Shown here in pieces: positions 1 through 12,438 of a DNA stretch of 64,000 bases; the first letter of the stretch is position 1; each line of letters begins with the position of its first letter. The notes under the pieces were generated by a model. The model was not told the origin of the DNA and did not search any database. It worked only from the letters and a program-made list of their open reading frames with translations. The DNA comes from Carex sylvatica. Taxonomy: Eukaryota > Streptophyta > Magnoliopsida > Poales > Cyperaceae. Location: assembly GCA_964058845.1 (NCBI GenBank), contig CAXKVR010000045.1:310001-374000 (forward strand). The letters are read 5' to 3'. Both the position numbers and the translations under genes were made by a program.

Positions 1-860
1 ATGGTGATATAAATTTTAAAATAATACATCAGTCAGAAATTTTAAATTGTCAATTTTGGGTTTGTTTTTGTTTTGCTCATTGTTTAATTAAAAAACTGAG
101 GATGAAAGAAGAAAAACTGAAACCAATTGCACGTGTTTTAAGTATCATACTGGTAGTGATGTCTAATAGGAACAGGAACAAAAGATTTCTTTGCAATAAT
201 ACAATATTGCATGCTTGCCCTTGTAATTAATGGCACTATATTTTCTTATAAAATGTTTTTTTTTTTTTTTTCCTTTCCTTGGACAGTAGTCTGTGAAGAT
301 GAGTGACAAGATTATATCACCATGGGGAGGTTTGAAGTGAAGGCTTAGAATTAGGAGCATTTTTTTCCAGTACCAGTTTTGTCAAGTTGAGTATCTTAAA
401 TTTCTCATCTATGTTTGTCATGTGTTGGCATTCCTTTTAGGTTAAATGGTGTTACTAGTGTTCTTGAATACCGTGTTGTTGTCAGATAATTGAGTTCAAT
501 ACTGATATACAAATGCTCAGATTACAATTGTTCCTAACGCTGCGTACGGTTTATAATTGGCATACTGGTGTACTACTTTAAGCTTATGATCTCTTTCAGG
601 GTTTACTGGTGTGAAAACATGGTCTGATAATCATATATAGCATGTATGATCTTACTAGCCATTGTTGCCATATGATCTGTATAAATTTTCTGTTTAAACT
701 TTAAACCTACATAGCATATTAGCATGTGAGAAGTCACTGTGTGATGATAATTCATTAGAGATCAAGGTGAACTTCGCTGATTGAGTTTGGGCAGGTTATT
801 GCCTTTCTAATTCCATGTATGGGTTATCATAGACAGGGCTATGTGCTTTATACAACTATA
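1..860. other. AT-rich intergenic, no gene seen
   Basis: No reading frame with recognisable protein similarity and no transposon ends with a target duplication were found here. The short open frames are what random AT-rich sequence gives. Confidence 0.6.
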
Positions 861-861
861 C

Positions 862-1340
862 ATTTATACTACAGGGCTGGGCAAGGTGCGGGCAGAGCCC
901 CGTTTATTAGGAATTCGGATCCCCTACGTGCATTCCACCATGGGTCGGATTGGACCGAATTTCTGATCAAACGGTCTGGATCAAAACTCAAAGTTGGGCT
1001 ACTTTAAGAGATATGGACTATGGAGTATGGACCCGTTTAGTAGCAGGTCCGGAAGCGATACCAAATAAATGAAGGATATATCTGGATAAAGATATTGACT
1101 ACACTAGTGTGACACAAGTCACACAACCAATAAAGATAAAATAATTAACTATATGAAGTCAATTAAGCTCCGTTAATATCTTTATCCTATAGTGCTGGAC
1201 AGGATGCGGGCTATGCGTTGTATGGAGTCAAATTAACTCGGTTAATATCTATACCCGATAGATCTCCAAAAGCACTTCTGATCCGAACTAGTTAGCTCGA
1301 TTAATTTTTAATTGTCAAAGGTAGCAAGATCTGACCTGAC
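862..1340. repeat. Degenerate MITE-like repeat block
   Basis: A less AT-rich patch that contains phrases recurring elsewhere in the window: 'acggtctggatcaaaactcaaa' type sequence followed by 'gggctactttaagagatatg' also appears in diverged form near 21940-21990 and 22140-22190. The phrases 'atatctttatcc' and 'taaagatattgactac' form an imperfect inverted pair around 1085-1200. I read it as one or more decayed non-autonomous DNA transposons; no clean target duplication could be assigned. Confidence 0.4.
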
Positions 1341-2470
1341 CCAAAAGACTCACCCGACGCGCCCGACCCAAACTGGCATTTTTTTCAAAAAAGTAAAAAC
1401 AAAAATAGAAAAAATTTATAAAGTACGAAAGTTGATGAGATTCTGGAATTTTTTTAATGTTCATTATACATTGAAGTAATTTATTTGTACAATTAGAACA
1501 TAATTTATGTTAAATTAATATGAGTTTTTCATGTCGGATTCTGCATGATTTGATAACTTTTCAATTAGTTGCGTATAATATTTTTATATTTCTAAAAAAT
1601 TGAATACAAAAAAAGAGGAACAATAAATAACAAGTATAAATGTATTAAAATTAGATAAAAAATAAAATAAAAATATTTTACATCTATTTATCACAAGAGT
1701 GAGGATTAATATAATCGACATGTGCTATATATGGATCCATATCTCTATTTTTAAAATTCAAATAGTCAATATGAACCATTAAACACAATTTTCATATGAA
1801 AATGTACTTAATAAACAAATTTTACAATTTTTTAAAATTATTTATATTATTTTATCTCAGCAATTAAAATGAATTTCTAAATAACTGCTAACCGTCTTTT
1901 AGAAATTAAAGTCTCTAAAATTTCTAAGCTTTCACATTTCTGAAATTAATTTTAGAATTAAGCCACATCACATCAGAAATCATGTATTTTAAATAATTTG
2001 AGCGAATTGTTTGATCTTTGCCCAATAGTTTCTAAATAAAAAACTGGATACAATTTTGAAATTGAAATAAAAATCGCCACTTTAGATTAAAAATTCATAA
2101 AATTCAAAAATAACGATGCTCTTGGATAGAAAATCGCGATTGTCGAAAATATTCAAATCAAATATTTTTTTATCTATGTAAATAAAATAATAAATAATAT
2201 TCTAAACAATATAAAATTTGGATAGAAAATCACGATTGTCGAAAATACGTAAGAGTTTTATATAAAGTTCATACTGAACAATTTATATCGACAATTCACA
2301 TTTAAAAACAAAATATGAGGCCAACAATGGACGGCTGGATAAGCCTCAGTCTTCTCAAAAAAATAAACATAGTGCATAGTCTACTGTCCAATTAAACAAC
2401 TCAACTATAGCCGTCAGATGACTCGGATCCTACTGGAGACCCGACGACCCGTCTTCTTTCTCCTTAATTA
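1341..2470. other. AT-rich intergenic upstream of the F-box gene
   Basis: No gene is visible. A run with repeated 'agaaattaa'/'tttctaaa' words at about 1880-2010 resembles the interiors of the 'gatgcagatgctct' MITEs seen later at 25353-25672 and about 52490-52860, but no ends could be placed. No convincing TATA box was found for the downstream gene. Confidence 0.4.
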
Positions 2471-2499
2471 ACAAACATGTTTTTCACGCTGTCCCCAGA

Positions 2500-2872
2500 A
2501 ATTTCATCCGATCATCAAACAATCACATCCCCGTTGCTGCTTTACCTTCGAAGTTCGAAGAATCGAATCCGAAGGATCAGTAGGTCACAAACAAACTAGA
2601 AGCAAAGGATCGGCGTAAATCGGAACTAAGGTGAGTCTCTTTCGATTCAAAGGTTTTTCAACCCAAAACCCCTCGGTCAATGGTTATTCGTTGTGAAATT
2701 ACCTTTCTATAATCTGTTTGTGCATTTGATATGAACTCAAGTTGGGACATACGAAGAGGGCAATTCAAGGGACAAGTATTGCTTAGTAAAAGAATCAAGA
2801 TTTTACTCATTAGTTCTTTTGCATGTCAAACTTTTGATTATTGACATAGATATTTCCGGAGAACCTACAACC
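2500..2872 (+). promoter_or_regulatory. 5' leader and leader intron of the F-box gene
   Basis: A GTGAGT donor at 2631 and a 'gacatag' acceptor ending at 2849 define a 219-bp leader intron. The acceptor lies between two in-frame ATGs (2819 and 2873), so splicing here would exclude the first and make 2873 the start. The transcription start is not visible; about 2500-2540 is a guess from the change in base composition. Confidence 0.5.
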
Positions 2873-4952
2873 ATGGATGATCGGCAACAACAACGAGCTA
2901 AACTCGATGAAGAAAAGGAGAATGACATTATAAGCAACCTAGACGAAACCATGAGAGCGAAAATTCTCTCTCATTTACCAATAAAAGATGCTATTAGAAC
3001 AAACAGATTGTCAACCAAATGGAGGTACACATGGACCATGATTCCCGAGCTCAAAATCCAGGAATCCTACTTCCGCTCCAGCAAATTACCAGAAAGCCGA
3101 TCAAGGCTGGTGAAATTTGTCGACACGTTGTTCCTTCTCCACAAGTGGCCAATTCGTAATTTCAATTTGTCAACTAAGCAATCTTGCCATGATGCCTTTG
3201 ACAGATGGATTCTGAAACTGTCAAGAAATGGAATTAGTGAATTAACTCTGGAGTTTACTTCTAAACGGAAGTACAAGCTTCATTCAAGCTTCTTCTCTTG
3301 TAAAGACCTGAGCTCGGTTGATTTGCGCAATTGTTTGGTAAAACTACCTAAAGTGTATGAAGGGTTTAAGGTGCTCTCTGTGCTTAAGCTCGAAAATTGT
3401 TCTCTTACCGGGGCTGAGATTGAGAGGCTAGTACGCAGTTGCCCCCTTCTGAAAGATCTCTCTCTAAGGAAATTCAGAGAAAGATCTGGCCTCAGGATCG
3501 ATGCACCAATTCTTGAAAGATTGTTGATTGATGGGAATTTTACAGATCTCCAGTTACTTACACCCAGGTTGGCCAGAGCATGTGTTGATTTGGAAAAGAA
3601 TCCTTCTGGTGAAAATACCGTGCCAAAAGGTGGATGCAGAACTAATTTTTCTAGAGCTTTTCATGGTGTCCTAGAAATTAAAATGCTTGGCATACATAGG
3701 CATTTTCTACAGGTTAATTTCATCATTTCCTACAAATAATCTTTCATCATTTTTAGTATTCTTAAGTTAAAGTGTTACACAAAAGTTTACAATTTCAGAT
3801 GTTGTATTATGGTGGTTATCTGGCACTAGCATGTTATCCCAGGTTTTGTTAGTTTTTTATATTGTGTCCTGTGGATTAGTTTTGTTAATCAAGTAGAAGT
3901 GTTTAAAGTTTAGTTACATTTGAAGTAAAGATGATCATAGCACCCCATATATTATATTGCCAGTGCCAATACATGTACTTTGTCTCATGGAATGCTTCAC
4001 CATGACTTTAAGATGATTTCGCATTTCAGGCTTCTGATTCTAATACCATTCCCATCAAATTTACTGATGGAAATGTCCTATTTGCCCCTGGTTTACAATT
4101 GAGATGCTTAACTAATAAAATCTCTTCTAATAAAGTCATAGTCGGAACATGTCTTCAAATTTACCTAGCCATTGCTCTGAGATCTTTTTGCAAATTGGCA
4201 TGACAAAGTTTTTTATCTTTTTCTTCTTCTTCTTCTTTTTCCTTTTTTCTGACTACAGTATCTTGCTCAAGGGAATTTTCTGGAAGAGAATCGGGTTCAT
4301 ACTAGTTTTTCTCATTTGAAGGTTTTGACATTGGAAATAGATCTGAGCAAACCAGAGGAGATCACCGCTGCTTCATTTATCTTTCTAAATGCCCCTATTC
4401 TAGAAGACCTTGATGTAATTGTAAGTTCTCCATAGATATCATATTTAACAAATTAATCTGTCATTGAGGAGTAAATATATGCTTTGATTGAGGTTTTACA
4501 TTTTTTATGGGATTTTGCAGGGGCGCGTATGAATTTATACAAAAATATATGGACCTCAAATGATCATTTGCATGGAATCTTTACCCCAGTAGAATCATGA
4601 AAGGGAGAGAAAAGAAGAATTAAGTTTTTTCAATTGTGGAATTTCATCTTTGTTGCAATAATATCATCTCTATTCTATTTTTTCTCAGATAAGTAACAGT
4701 TCAAACCAGAAGGGCGGGTCTACATCTGCTGGTTTAGTTTTTTGCTTTGAACATCTGAAAAATATGTGCCTGGAAGACTTCGTACCAACCAAGTTGAATC
4801 TTGCATTTCTTGGATCAATACTCACGTCTTCCCCTCTTCTCCAAACATTGACCGTAAGCAATGAAAATACAGGTTATGACAAGCAAGCTGTAGTCGACCA
4901 TCTGTGTCAGTTCCCAAGAGCATCAGCTGTTGTCAAAATCAGTCATCTTTAA
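2873..4952 (+). CDS. F-box/LRR-repeat protein (FBD-like, At1g13570 type)
   Basis: Three coding exons, 2873-3712, 4259-4420 and 4689-4952, join in phase 0 through GT-AG introns to give 421 residues. Residues about 22-60 form an F-box (LPIKDAIRTNRLSTKWRYTW), the part that would bind SKP1 in an SCF ubiquitin ligase. Leucine-rich segments follow (LSSVDLRNCLVKLP, FKVLSVLKLENCSL, CPLLKDLSLRKF, APILERLLIDG, APILEDLDVI), the likely substrate-binding part. The end, LCQFPRASAVVKISHL, matches the close of the FBD domain (usually ...FPRASPKAEI.YL). The start at 2873 follows the leader splice acceptor at 2849; using ATG 2819 would add 18 residues. Length fits the family. The substrate is unknown. Assignment to the family is firm; equivalence to a particular Arabidopsis gene is not. 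Confidence 0.88.
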
Positions 4953-5100
4953 GAGTAGAACTAGGGTATTCTTAAGCTCAGTGTTTCATGTTGCTAAAAT
5001 CTCTTATCATATTACTCAGTTTTTCATGTTGCACTGTCTAGAATTTGCAGAATTTTAGTGTTCAATTGTAAAAGTTGTTTGTCCTCGAATAAAATGTTTT
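4953..5100 (+). other. 3' UTR of the F-box gene containing a MITE end
   Basis: The 28 bases directly after the TAA stop (4953-4980) match the terminal repeat of the foldback element at 12563-12977 with few differences. A possible poly(A) signal AATAAA lies at 5088-5093. Confidence 0.55.
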
Positions 5101-6170
5101 GACCTATATTTTAGTCTTGATTGGAATCGTGTTAAATGTTTCAAAAGATTTTAATGCTGTTGGTTTTGATTATTGATTGCTTATGTACATGTTGGCTAGT
5201 TGAACCTTTTGTTTTTTCTAATGCAAAAGTATTCTTTTGTGCACAATGAAAGGAGTAATACTGATGCTTTGGTTCTGAGTGAACCTGGCATAATCGATCA
5301 TGTGTAATTAGTAATTACTGGCAATTAGAAACTTTTTTTAATCAAAATAGATAGATTGATTTGATTTATTTCTGCAGAGGTTCTTGGGAAAAGAATGGAC
5401 AAATTTCATGTGTACCCAAGAAAATTATTAAACATTTAATTAATAACTCGCTCCAAAATCAGACAAGCATACGCCAAACGCTGTAAATGCTTGCTTTCTT
5501 GTTGAGTTTTATTCATAATATTTGATGTCATTGTTGTTTTAGCACTAATAAATGTATGCATATGTACAACACATAATCTAGAGTTTGTCGGTAAGTTTTG
5601 ATTATAATTGCGATCACTAATGATGTCAATTGATTAACAGTATGAACAAGCAAATCCAAAAGCACCGTAAAATGCACCATAGATGAGTTTTACGCATAAT
5701 ACTGGATGTATATGTTTATTTTAGTACCGATAAATATACGAATGAGTAAAAGATACAAGTTAAGAGTTTTTTTCTTTTGGCGAAACTGTGCGTAGACTTT
5801 TATTCAAACAACAATACGGTACAAAATGCAGGTTCACATATACAGAAAAAAAAAGCAGCAGCAAAAGTACACATTAGCAATATATGAGCTAACTAAAAGC
5901 TTTTTGTCATGTCCATATTAGCAATGTAGTACAAGTTAAGAGTTGATATATGAGTTTTGATAGTTTTCCGATCATAAATTTGGTCAAAATTGATTTAATA
6001 TATAAATAGACTTAACAAAAACACACTGTAAGTACATTCTAGCTAAATTCTATGCTTATATCTGTCGTATCTATTTGAATAAGTACGGAAAATTTTCTAA
6101 CATGTAAAAGAAATTAGTTAGATATTATTTGTATTCCGATGAGTTTATTGATTTTGGAGAAGACGTAGAG
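5101..6170. other. AT-rich intergenic, no gene seen
   Basis: No coding region, RNA gene or bounded transposon was recognised. Confidence 0.55.
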
Positions 6171-6175
6171 AATCA

Positions 6176-6280
6176 GTCTTTAGTCTAGTGGCAAGATAAA
6201 GACTTCCGTGTGAAAAGTTGCAGATTTCAAATTTAGAAGGAGCAAAATATTAAATAGTTAGATGATTTGACCTACATAGA
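6176..6280 (+). mobile_element. Degenerate tRNA-derived SINE copy
   Basis: Contains 'ctttagtctagtggcaa', an A-box-like head, then 'gttgcagatttcaaat' in place of a B box, and the 3' phrase 'attaaatagttagatgattt' that is shared with the better SINE copies at 22309-22442 and 51131-51275. No target duplication was found, so the limits are approximate. Confidence 0.45.
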
Positions 6281-7309
6281 ACTAGCTCGTTTTTTAGTTT
6301 CTTATTTTAATTTATGATGGCTTAAAATTAATTTACTTCAAAGTTGGTCCGCATGTTTTTTTAGTCTAAGGTTTAACTGAAGGAACTCTAAAATATTTTT
6401 TTCAACACTCTCTAATTTAAATAACAAAGACATGCAAATTGATATCGGAGTTGAGTTTGAGAGCCATAATAAAGTTTTGGCTGTTTACTTCATGGCTCCC
6501 CTAATTTATTTAAAATATCTGAAATAAAGACGATCAATGTTTGCTTAAATTCATTATTGTATCTTTAATGTTACTTGTCTATTCTATACAGTTCTGAATT
6601 CCAAATTCCAAATTTTTACACTTATTAAAAGGTACTGTATTGCTTTGTAGGGCCTAATAACTTGAGCCCCGATAAAAGAGCACTAAAAGCCTCCAAAATG
6701 ACGAACATTCGGACTTCAATTATAACGGGCCTAAATACGTCGACCACCAGAAAAATAACCCAATAGGACCCAGTAGTCGATAGATATAACCTACCCGTCC
6801 CATTAAGAAACATATAATGGAAAGAACATTGGACCACAAAGACCTCTGTTTGTTTGCATATTTTATTTTATAGGCAAAATAATGTAATGAGCAAAATGCA
6901 TGACATTCTGGAGAAGTAAACGAATTTATGTTTTAATGGCTTAGTTCTCTTAACAAAACTCGACAGGAGCATTATTTTTTTACGTTTCCATTTTGACCCT
7001 TCCTTTTCTTTGGCAAAATTGTTATGTTTGCATCTTTAATGCCACTGTTAGTCTGTTGGGTTCATATAACCTCTTTGCGCATGGCAATTTTGAGCCATAT
7101 ATGATGTACATGAAGTTAATTTGGTGTATATGTTGGTATTTGGTCTGATTAGGTTTTCTTAAAGCCTGATGCCAAAATAAGATCACTAGTTATCCTTAAA
7201 ATTGAGAACTTTAATTATCTCTATACAAAATTTTGTAGACAATAAACCTCTTATTCTCAAACTAAAACAAATTAACACTATAATATATTAAATAAAACAA
7301 CCATTTTAT
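6281..7309. other. Intergenic between convergent genes
   Basis: No gene is seen. The F-box gene runs toward this interval from the left and the phytocyanin gene from the right, so it should hold the 3' end of the latter transcript. No clear AATAAA was found on the minus strand. Confidence 0.5.
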
Positions 7310-9465
7310 CTATATCCATGCAAACAATCCTAAAGAACCAAAAACCACTGCGAAAAGCCCGAAACCGAACACAGCACAATTCCTGTTCCCCAAACCAGCA
7401 ACGGGCTTCAAAGGATCACTACTGGTAGTATTATCATCCATTGGGTGGTCAAAGTTCGCCGGCACGTCATTTGGCGGTACATCATCGGCACTAGCAGGTC
7501 CCGGAGCATCTGGAACAGGATCTTTCAAACTCTCAGGCAAACCCTGACCATGCGTCACATGTATTGAAAACTTCTGACCGTTTAGGCACTGCTCACCGTC
7601 ATAGAAGTCTGAGAAGAAATAAGTGGGACCCTCCTTGAGCAATGGCACAGGAACTGTGACCGCGTCTTTGCTATACTCCGGGTTGCTCACTGACCACTCT
7701 GTGGTGTTCATGTCCTGATCGGCATCGCATATTTTGAATGTGGTTGCATTGTATGTCTGGACCACCGAGTGGTTTTTGTCGGTATGGAAGACTGAAGTAA
7801 GAAGCAACAAGCATGTTAGAAATTGCACTTTTAAAATTATATTGACTTTAGCATATAATAATACAAGAGAAAAGAAAAGGGAAAGGCTAAAATAAGGTTC
7901 AATAAAAGAGAAAAGGAAATACTAAACTAAGGTCCAATGCAAAAAAAAAAAAAAAAGGAAAGGCTAACACCAGATTTCATTGAAACCTTGCATAGTCACT
8001 CCCAATAAGTAACAATCACCAATAATATAATAATTATTATAACAATCAATAATGATGATGAATTAAAAAGAGGAGCTGGGATATGTCATTATCAACAGAG
8101 AAATTGCAGTTTTTACAAAATGGAAAACCAAAGGCAATTTTAGAAAGCATCAATTGATATTTCCCCTGAGAGATCCAGTATCATTATCAATAATCATGTT
8201 GCAAATATGACTTTGGACCTACTGGTTGTTACACCATCAAGCGATGTTTAGACCCAGAGATTTCTCATGCACAGGTTAATAGGCGAATCTACAATAATTA
8301 TAAGCCAATTATTTTATAATTACGGAACAAAACAGAAGGAAATCCGAGACTAATGTAAAATGCTCGACACAAATCAGCTTATCTAGCTTGAGAACATGCA
8401 TATTGACATATTACTGGTGCTTGATTATTTTATGAATTATCAATTAATACAGAAGTTTTTCAGCAAGGCATGTCAAAGTCGTGATAGGAAATACAAATGC
8501 CAAGTGAGATCATGAGTCATGACATGATGGGTTGGCATTTATCAGCTCTAGCTGTTCTGTATATATACTAATAAAAACAAAATCAATGCAACCACTCTGC
8601 AGTATATGCCAGCACGAAAGAGAAATTGAAATATCCATCAAGACAGTTAATTAAGAATGAGATAAATGATCCTCTATTTTTCAAAAGAAGGCGGGTCCTG
8701 CTTTTCACAGACTCAACTTGAACAGCACACACAGAGTCTATGATTGGAGTCCTGTGGATTGTCCCGGGAGGGATTTCGGGACCTGCTGCAATGCACGCTG
8801 TGCATTGTAATTGGATGTTAGGTGGTCGAACGGGTGGCCGGGATTGGACTGTGGAATGATTAGTCGGGTGCTATAACAGTTACAGTGTAACACCTAATCA
8901 CAAGTTTTTTCCCCTAAACAGAATTATAACTTTATAAGCTGCTATTCATTTTATGAATCAACTGAAAACATGTGAATTACAAGTGGATTAGTTTCCCCAA
9001 TAAAACCATTTAAGTAAAGCATTATTACTAATTTCTTTTATCTCATAAGAACATGCTAGTAATATTTGTTTTCTAAATTGGTGCTTTATCAAAATAGATC
9101 AACTTCCCTAATTGATAAACCTCCTACAACATATATACTTAACTAATGAAATCAGAATAACTTCAGCACAACGTAACGTGTTGGGAAAAAAATGTCGTAT
9201 GAAAAAGAGAGAAATAGTAGATCTCCAATTCAAGCTAGATGTAAAAAATAGAAATTAGAAATTATGGAAACTTACTGAGGAAATCTCCAAGGCTGAAGTT
9301 CTTCCCATCTGCCCATTTCTGGTAGTCTACACTGGACACCTCCAGTTGATCATACCAGCCTAGCTCATCTCCTACAGTGTAGTTTTTGTACGCTTGTGTA
9401 CATTGAGAGCAGAGGAAGAGAATTAAGAAGCATGAGAGAATAGACCAGATGCTGCAGTTGGACAT
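7310..9465 (-). CDS. Phytocyanin / early nodulin-like protein, GPI-anchored
   Basis: Two exons on the minus strand, 9465-9276 and 7791-7310, flank a 1,484-bp intron (donor GTAAG at 9275, acceptor CAG ending at 7792; phase 1). The product is 223 residues: signal peptide 1-25, plastocyanin-like domain about 26-130 (YTVGDELGW, WADGKNFSLGDFLIF, NHSVVQ), an acidic Pro/Asp-rich linker with Asn-glycosylation sites, and a hydrophobic tail typical of GPI-anchor addition. The first His ligand (NHS) is present, but the Cys ligand position (usually YFIC) reads YFFS and the second His before the disulphide Cys is missing (GEQC). Like other early nodulin-like proteins it probably does not bind type 1 copper and acts at the cell surface. 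Partner or ligand is unknown. The intron position, just before the first His, is usual for the family. Confidence 0.9.
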
Positions 9466-9609
9466 TGCTGCAAGTGGAGTTGCAGCGTACGGTCTGTTCT
9501 TCTCCTACTTCTCTCGGTTCTTTTCTTTCTTAGGAAGTGATAATTTGGTACTTTAGCTGAGATTTTGCTAAAGTAAGGGAGAGAAGAAAGTATATGGGCA
9601 TGTGAACTG

Positions 9610-9617
9610 TTTATATT
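9610..9617 (-). promoter_or_regulatory. Probable TATA box of the phytocyanin gene
   Basis: The minus strand reads 'taatataaacag' here, about 145 bases before the ATG, which would give a leader of roughly 110-120 bases. Position and sequence fit a plant TATA box; there is no other support. Confidence 0.45.
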
Positions 9618-9619
9618 AC

Positions 9620-11429
9620 GGTAATGCCATCAGTTAGTTAATAAAGTTAAGTGGACAGCAAGACGAGAGAAGTTGCTTGGAGTATCAGTAGTCACTTTTG
9701 TGATGCTTCTATCCTGAAAGGCTAAATTTTGGAAAATCAAATCTTCTTTGAATATAATTCATCCGTTCATTTATTTATAATTTAGAAAGTTATAATTAAA
9801 AATTAGTTATAGTTTTTCAAAACTCAAATATTCTTGTACTTCAATTATAATCGTTTAAATCATGAATGGATGGACAGATAGACCATAATAGCAGGAATTT
9901 ACTGCTCACTTGTGAGCAAGAGATTCGGTTCAAATTTTGATACATTAAGCACATTGTGACAAATTTTATTTTTCTAACTTTTTTTTTTTAGTTTTTAATT
10001 CGTCCAACTTAAAATATATTATTGAATTCAATAATAAACTTTTCGAAATAAAGCATACTTAAAAGAGAGCACACTGTGACACATTGGATGGTATTTATAG
10101 GTTAAAGTGATGACATTGTTTAATTTTAATGTTAGCTACTATGTTTGAGATGAGAATAAAGAATAAATTTGATATGAAATCAATATCCTCTGCATTAACG
10201 TATTATTTGAGCTAATTTTCAGACCGTACAATCAGAAATCGGACTAATCTGACCCACGCTTATAATGTAAAGAATTTTTAAATATTAGTATGAATTTAAA
10301 TCGGACGGTCCAGTTCTTTAACTAAAAAATTGAATCAACTTAAGAGGATACAAATTTGCTTGCTTGTGCCTGCCACAAATTTAAAAGTATAATTGAAAAT
10401 AAACTCAAAGTCAAGAATAACTCTTTATCTTCATAATTCGTTGATGATAAAATTATCCTCAACGAAATTAAATTGAGGTGATAATGGTGATAATAATTAC
10501 CATAATGAACCACACTAGTTGATATAGTAATTCCAATTAACCGAAATCTAAAATTATCTAAATTTTGTTTAAATAAATTTTTGTCTCTCGAATATCATTT
10601 TTTTTTGTTAGAATGTGACTGATCTAATTATATAAGTATGATATTGTTGTTATTATTATAATTAAGTTTAGTATCATTTATTAAAGTAATTTCATCAGCT
10701 CAAAATTAAAACTAATCCGATTATTTTATTATAGTATTACATAATCAAAATTAATCGTATTAAAAATCCTGACCGAATTCATTCATTTTAAATATTTAAA
10801 TTAATATTCAATCATAGGTAATATAAACGCAAAAATTCAGTCAAAATTTATGAACGCATATTCTCGCTTAAAACTTCTTTAGGACTTTAAACTTGTCAAA
10901 ATTTTAAAACTCGGATTAATCCTTTATTTTTATTTTCTAAAATATGGGAGGTATCAGCGGTAAAAAAGGAATTCCCAAAGAGGTGCTTGGTAGTTATTGC
11001 TGTCAATAACGTGCTTAGTGGGGTCCATCTGGCGGAGGGTAGTAGCATAGTATTGGGTGGCACGTGTCGTTGCCACTTCGAGAAGTGGTGAAGGTCATGA
11101 GATTTCGATGTACCGAAAAATCTGAAATGCTCCCAAAAATCGGTGTCGTTCTTGATTTTGCTAAAAAACAATAATTGTTTAATCAAAACTACGTGCATTT
11201 TTTATATGAGTCCGCTGAGATTTTTCATTTCTTTCCTGCTGATTATTTCATGCTCAAATTAAAGCATTTGATGAGAACGGTCCAATGATTAAGGATCCCA
11301 AAGGTAATCATTTTGGGAAAGAATTTTGTTTGCATGGGCATTGCATTCGTCATGCGATGCATCTTACTAGATTGTATTGATTTCTAGGTCGATGAAAGTT
11401 TACAAATCAACAAGTGAGTATAGTTTTCA
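9620..11429. other. AT-rich intergenic with one MITE-like segment
   Basis: No gene was recognised. A segment at about 10175-10365 has 'atcctctgcattaac' at its left and 'cttaagaggatac' at its right, resembling the ends of the elements at 15405-15615 and 23171-23368, but no target duplication could be defined. Confidence 0.4.
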
Positions 11430-12438
11430 ATTTATAAATGGGGAATTGGTTTCATGCCACTTCAAAATGTTGAATTTAGAAAAATACCACCCTAAAATTT
11501 TAGTTTTGTTAAATGCCATCTTAAATCTCATTTGTTAAGAAAAATACCACAATTAATAAATTATTATACATTTGTAATAAAAAATAAACATAATATGTTG
11601 TATTTTGAGTAGTATTTTTGTATATTTCAAAAATACCTTTAGCGCTCCGTTTTCAAATTTTTTCTCTGATCCCTTCTTCTCCGACTTGTCTCACTCTCTC
11701 TTTTTCTCTCTCTCTACACTACTCGTCACCAACCCCTCTCCTTCTCCCCGTTTCTCTGCCTTCTCTCTCCAATCCCTACTCCTCCTCCTCACATCTCTCA
11801 TGATAGTCGGCACAAGCTCACGCACCAACTCAGACGAAATATTCTGAGATGTCACTGACTTGTTGTGCGGAGATCAATTAGAGCGATTCAGATCACCATT
11901 TCTTTCATTTATTGATTTGTTTAAATCGTGTATATATAGAAAAATAGTCTCTGGAGTCAATTTAGACAATTATCTAACAAATTCTGAGTTTTACCTAAGC
12001 TTTGGCATTTCGCCATTTTTGTATCCGTTCTGAGATTCTAATTAAATTGGTTCGATTCTTGAGTTTGTTTGTTCAATTATCTTGTCTCTTATTGCTCTAT
12101 AGAATGCTCCTCTTTATCAAATAGGAAACATGTAATTAAGAAAAAATATTCCCTTTTTATTTTAGTTGCAACACAAATAGGGCATATATGTTTTCACCGT
12201 GATAAGCATTGGTTTTTATTATTTCTAACATCAAAAGAAATTTTCATCCAGGCTATTTCGGTAACTTCAGTTATACTGTAAATTATTAATTTAAAATTAT
12301 ACATTAATATGGTATTTGTGGTATTTTCCTTAATAAATGAGATTTAGGGTGGCATTTAACAAAATCAAAATTTTAGAGTGGCATTTTTCTAATTTAAACA
12401 TTTTGGGATGGCATGAAACTAATTCCCCCATTTATAAA
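11430..12438. mobile_element. Mutator-like element with long terminal inverted repeats
   Basis: The element proper is 11439-12429 (991 bp). Its ends are inverted repeats of roughly 110 bases (left begins 'tggggaattggtttcatgcc', right ends 'ggcatgaaactaattccccc'), and it is flanked by a perfect 9-bp duplication ATTTATAAA at 11430-11438 and 12430-12438. Long TIRs plus a 9-bp TSD are the mark of Mutator-like elements. The interior carries no transposase. A C/T-rich block at 11655-11790, unlike the surroundings, might be a captured 5' gene fragment, but the open frames there resemble no protein I know. Confidence 0.8.

Noticed and set aside
2819..2872. Upstream in-frame ATG for the F-box gene
   Set aside because: A good acceptor at 2849 after a GTGAGT donor at 2631 would splice this ATG out, and the 18 extra residues do not look like the family's N-terminus.
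9900..9990. Possible further SINE with 'gcaagagattcggttcaaat'
   Set aside because: A B-box-like word is present, but there is no A box at the right distance, no family 3' end and no target duplication.
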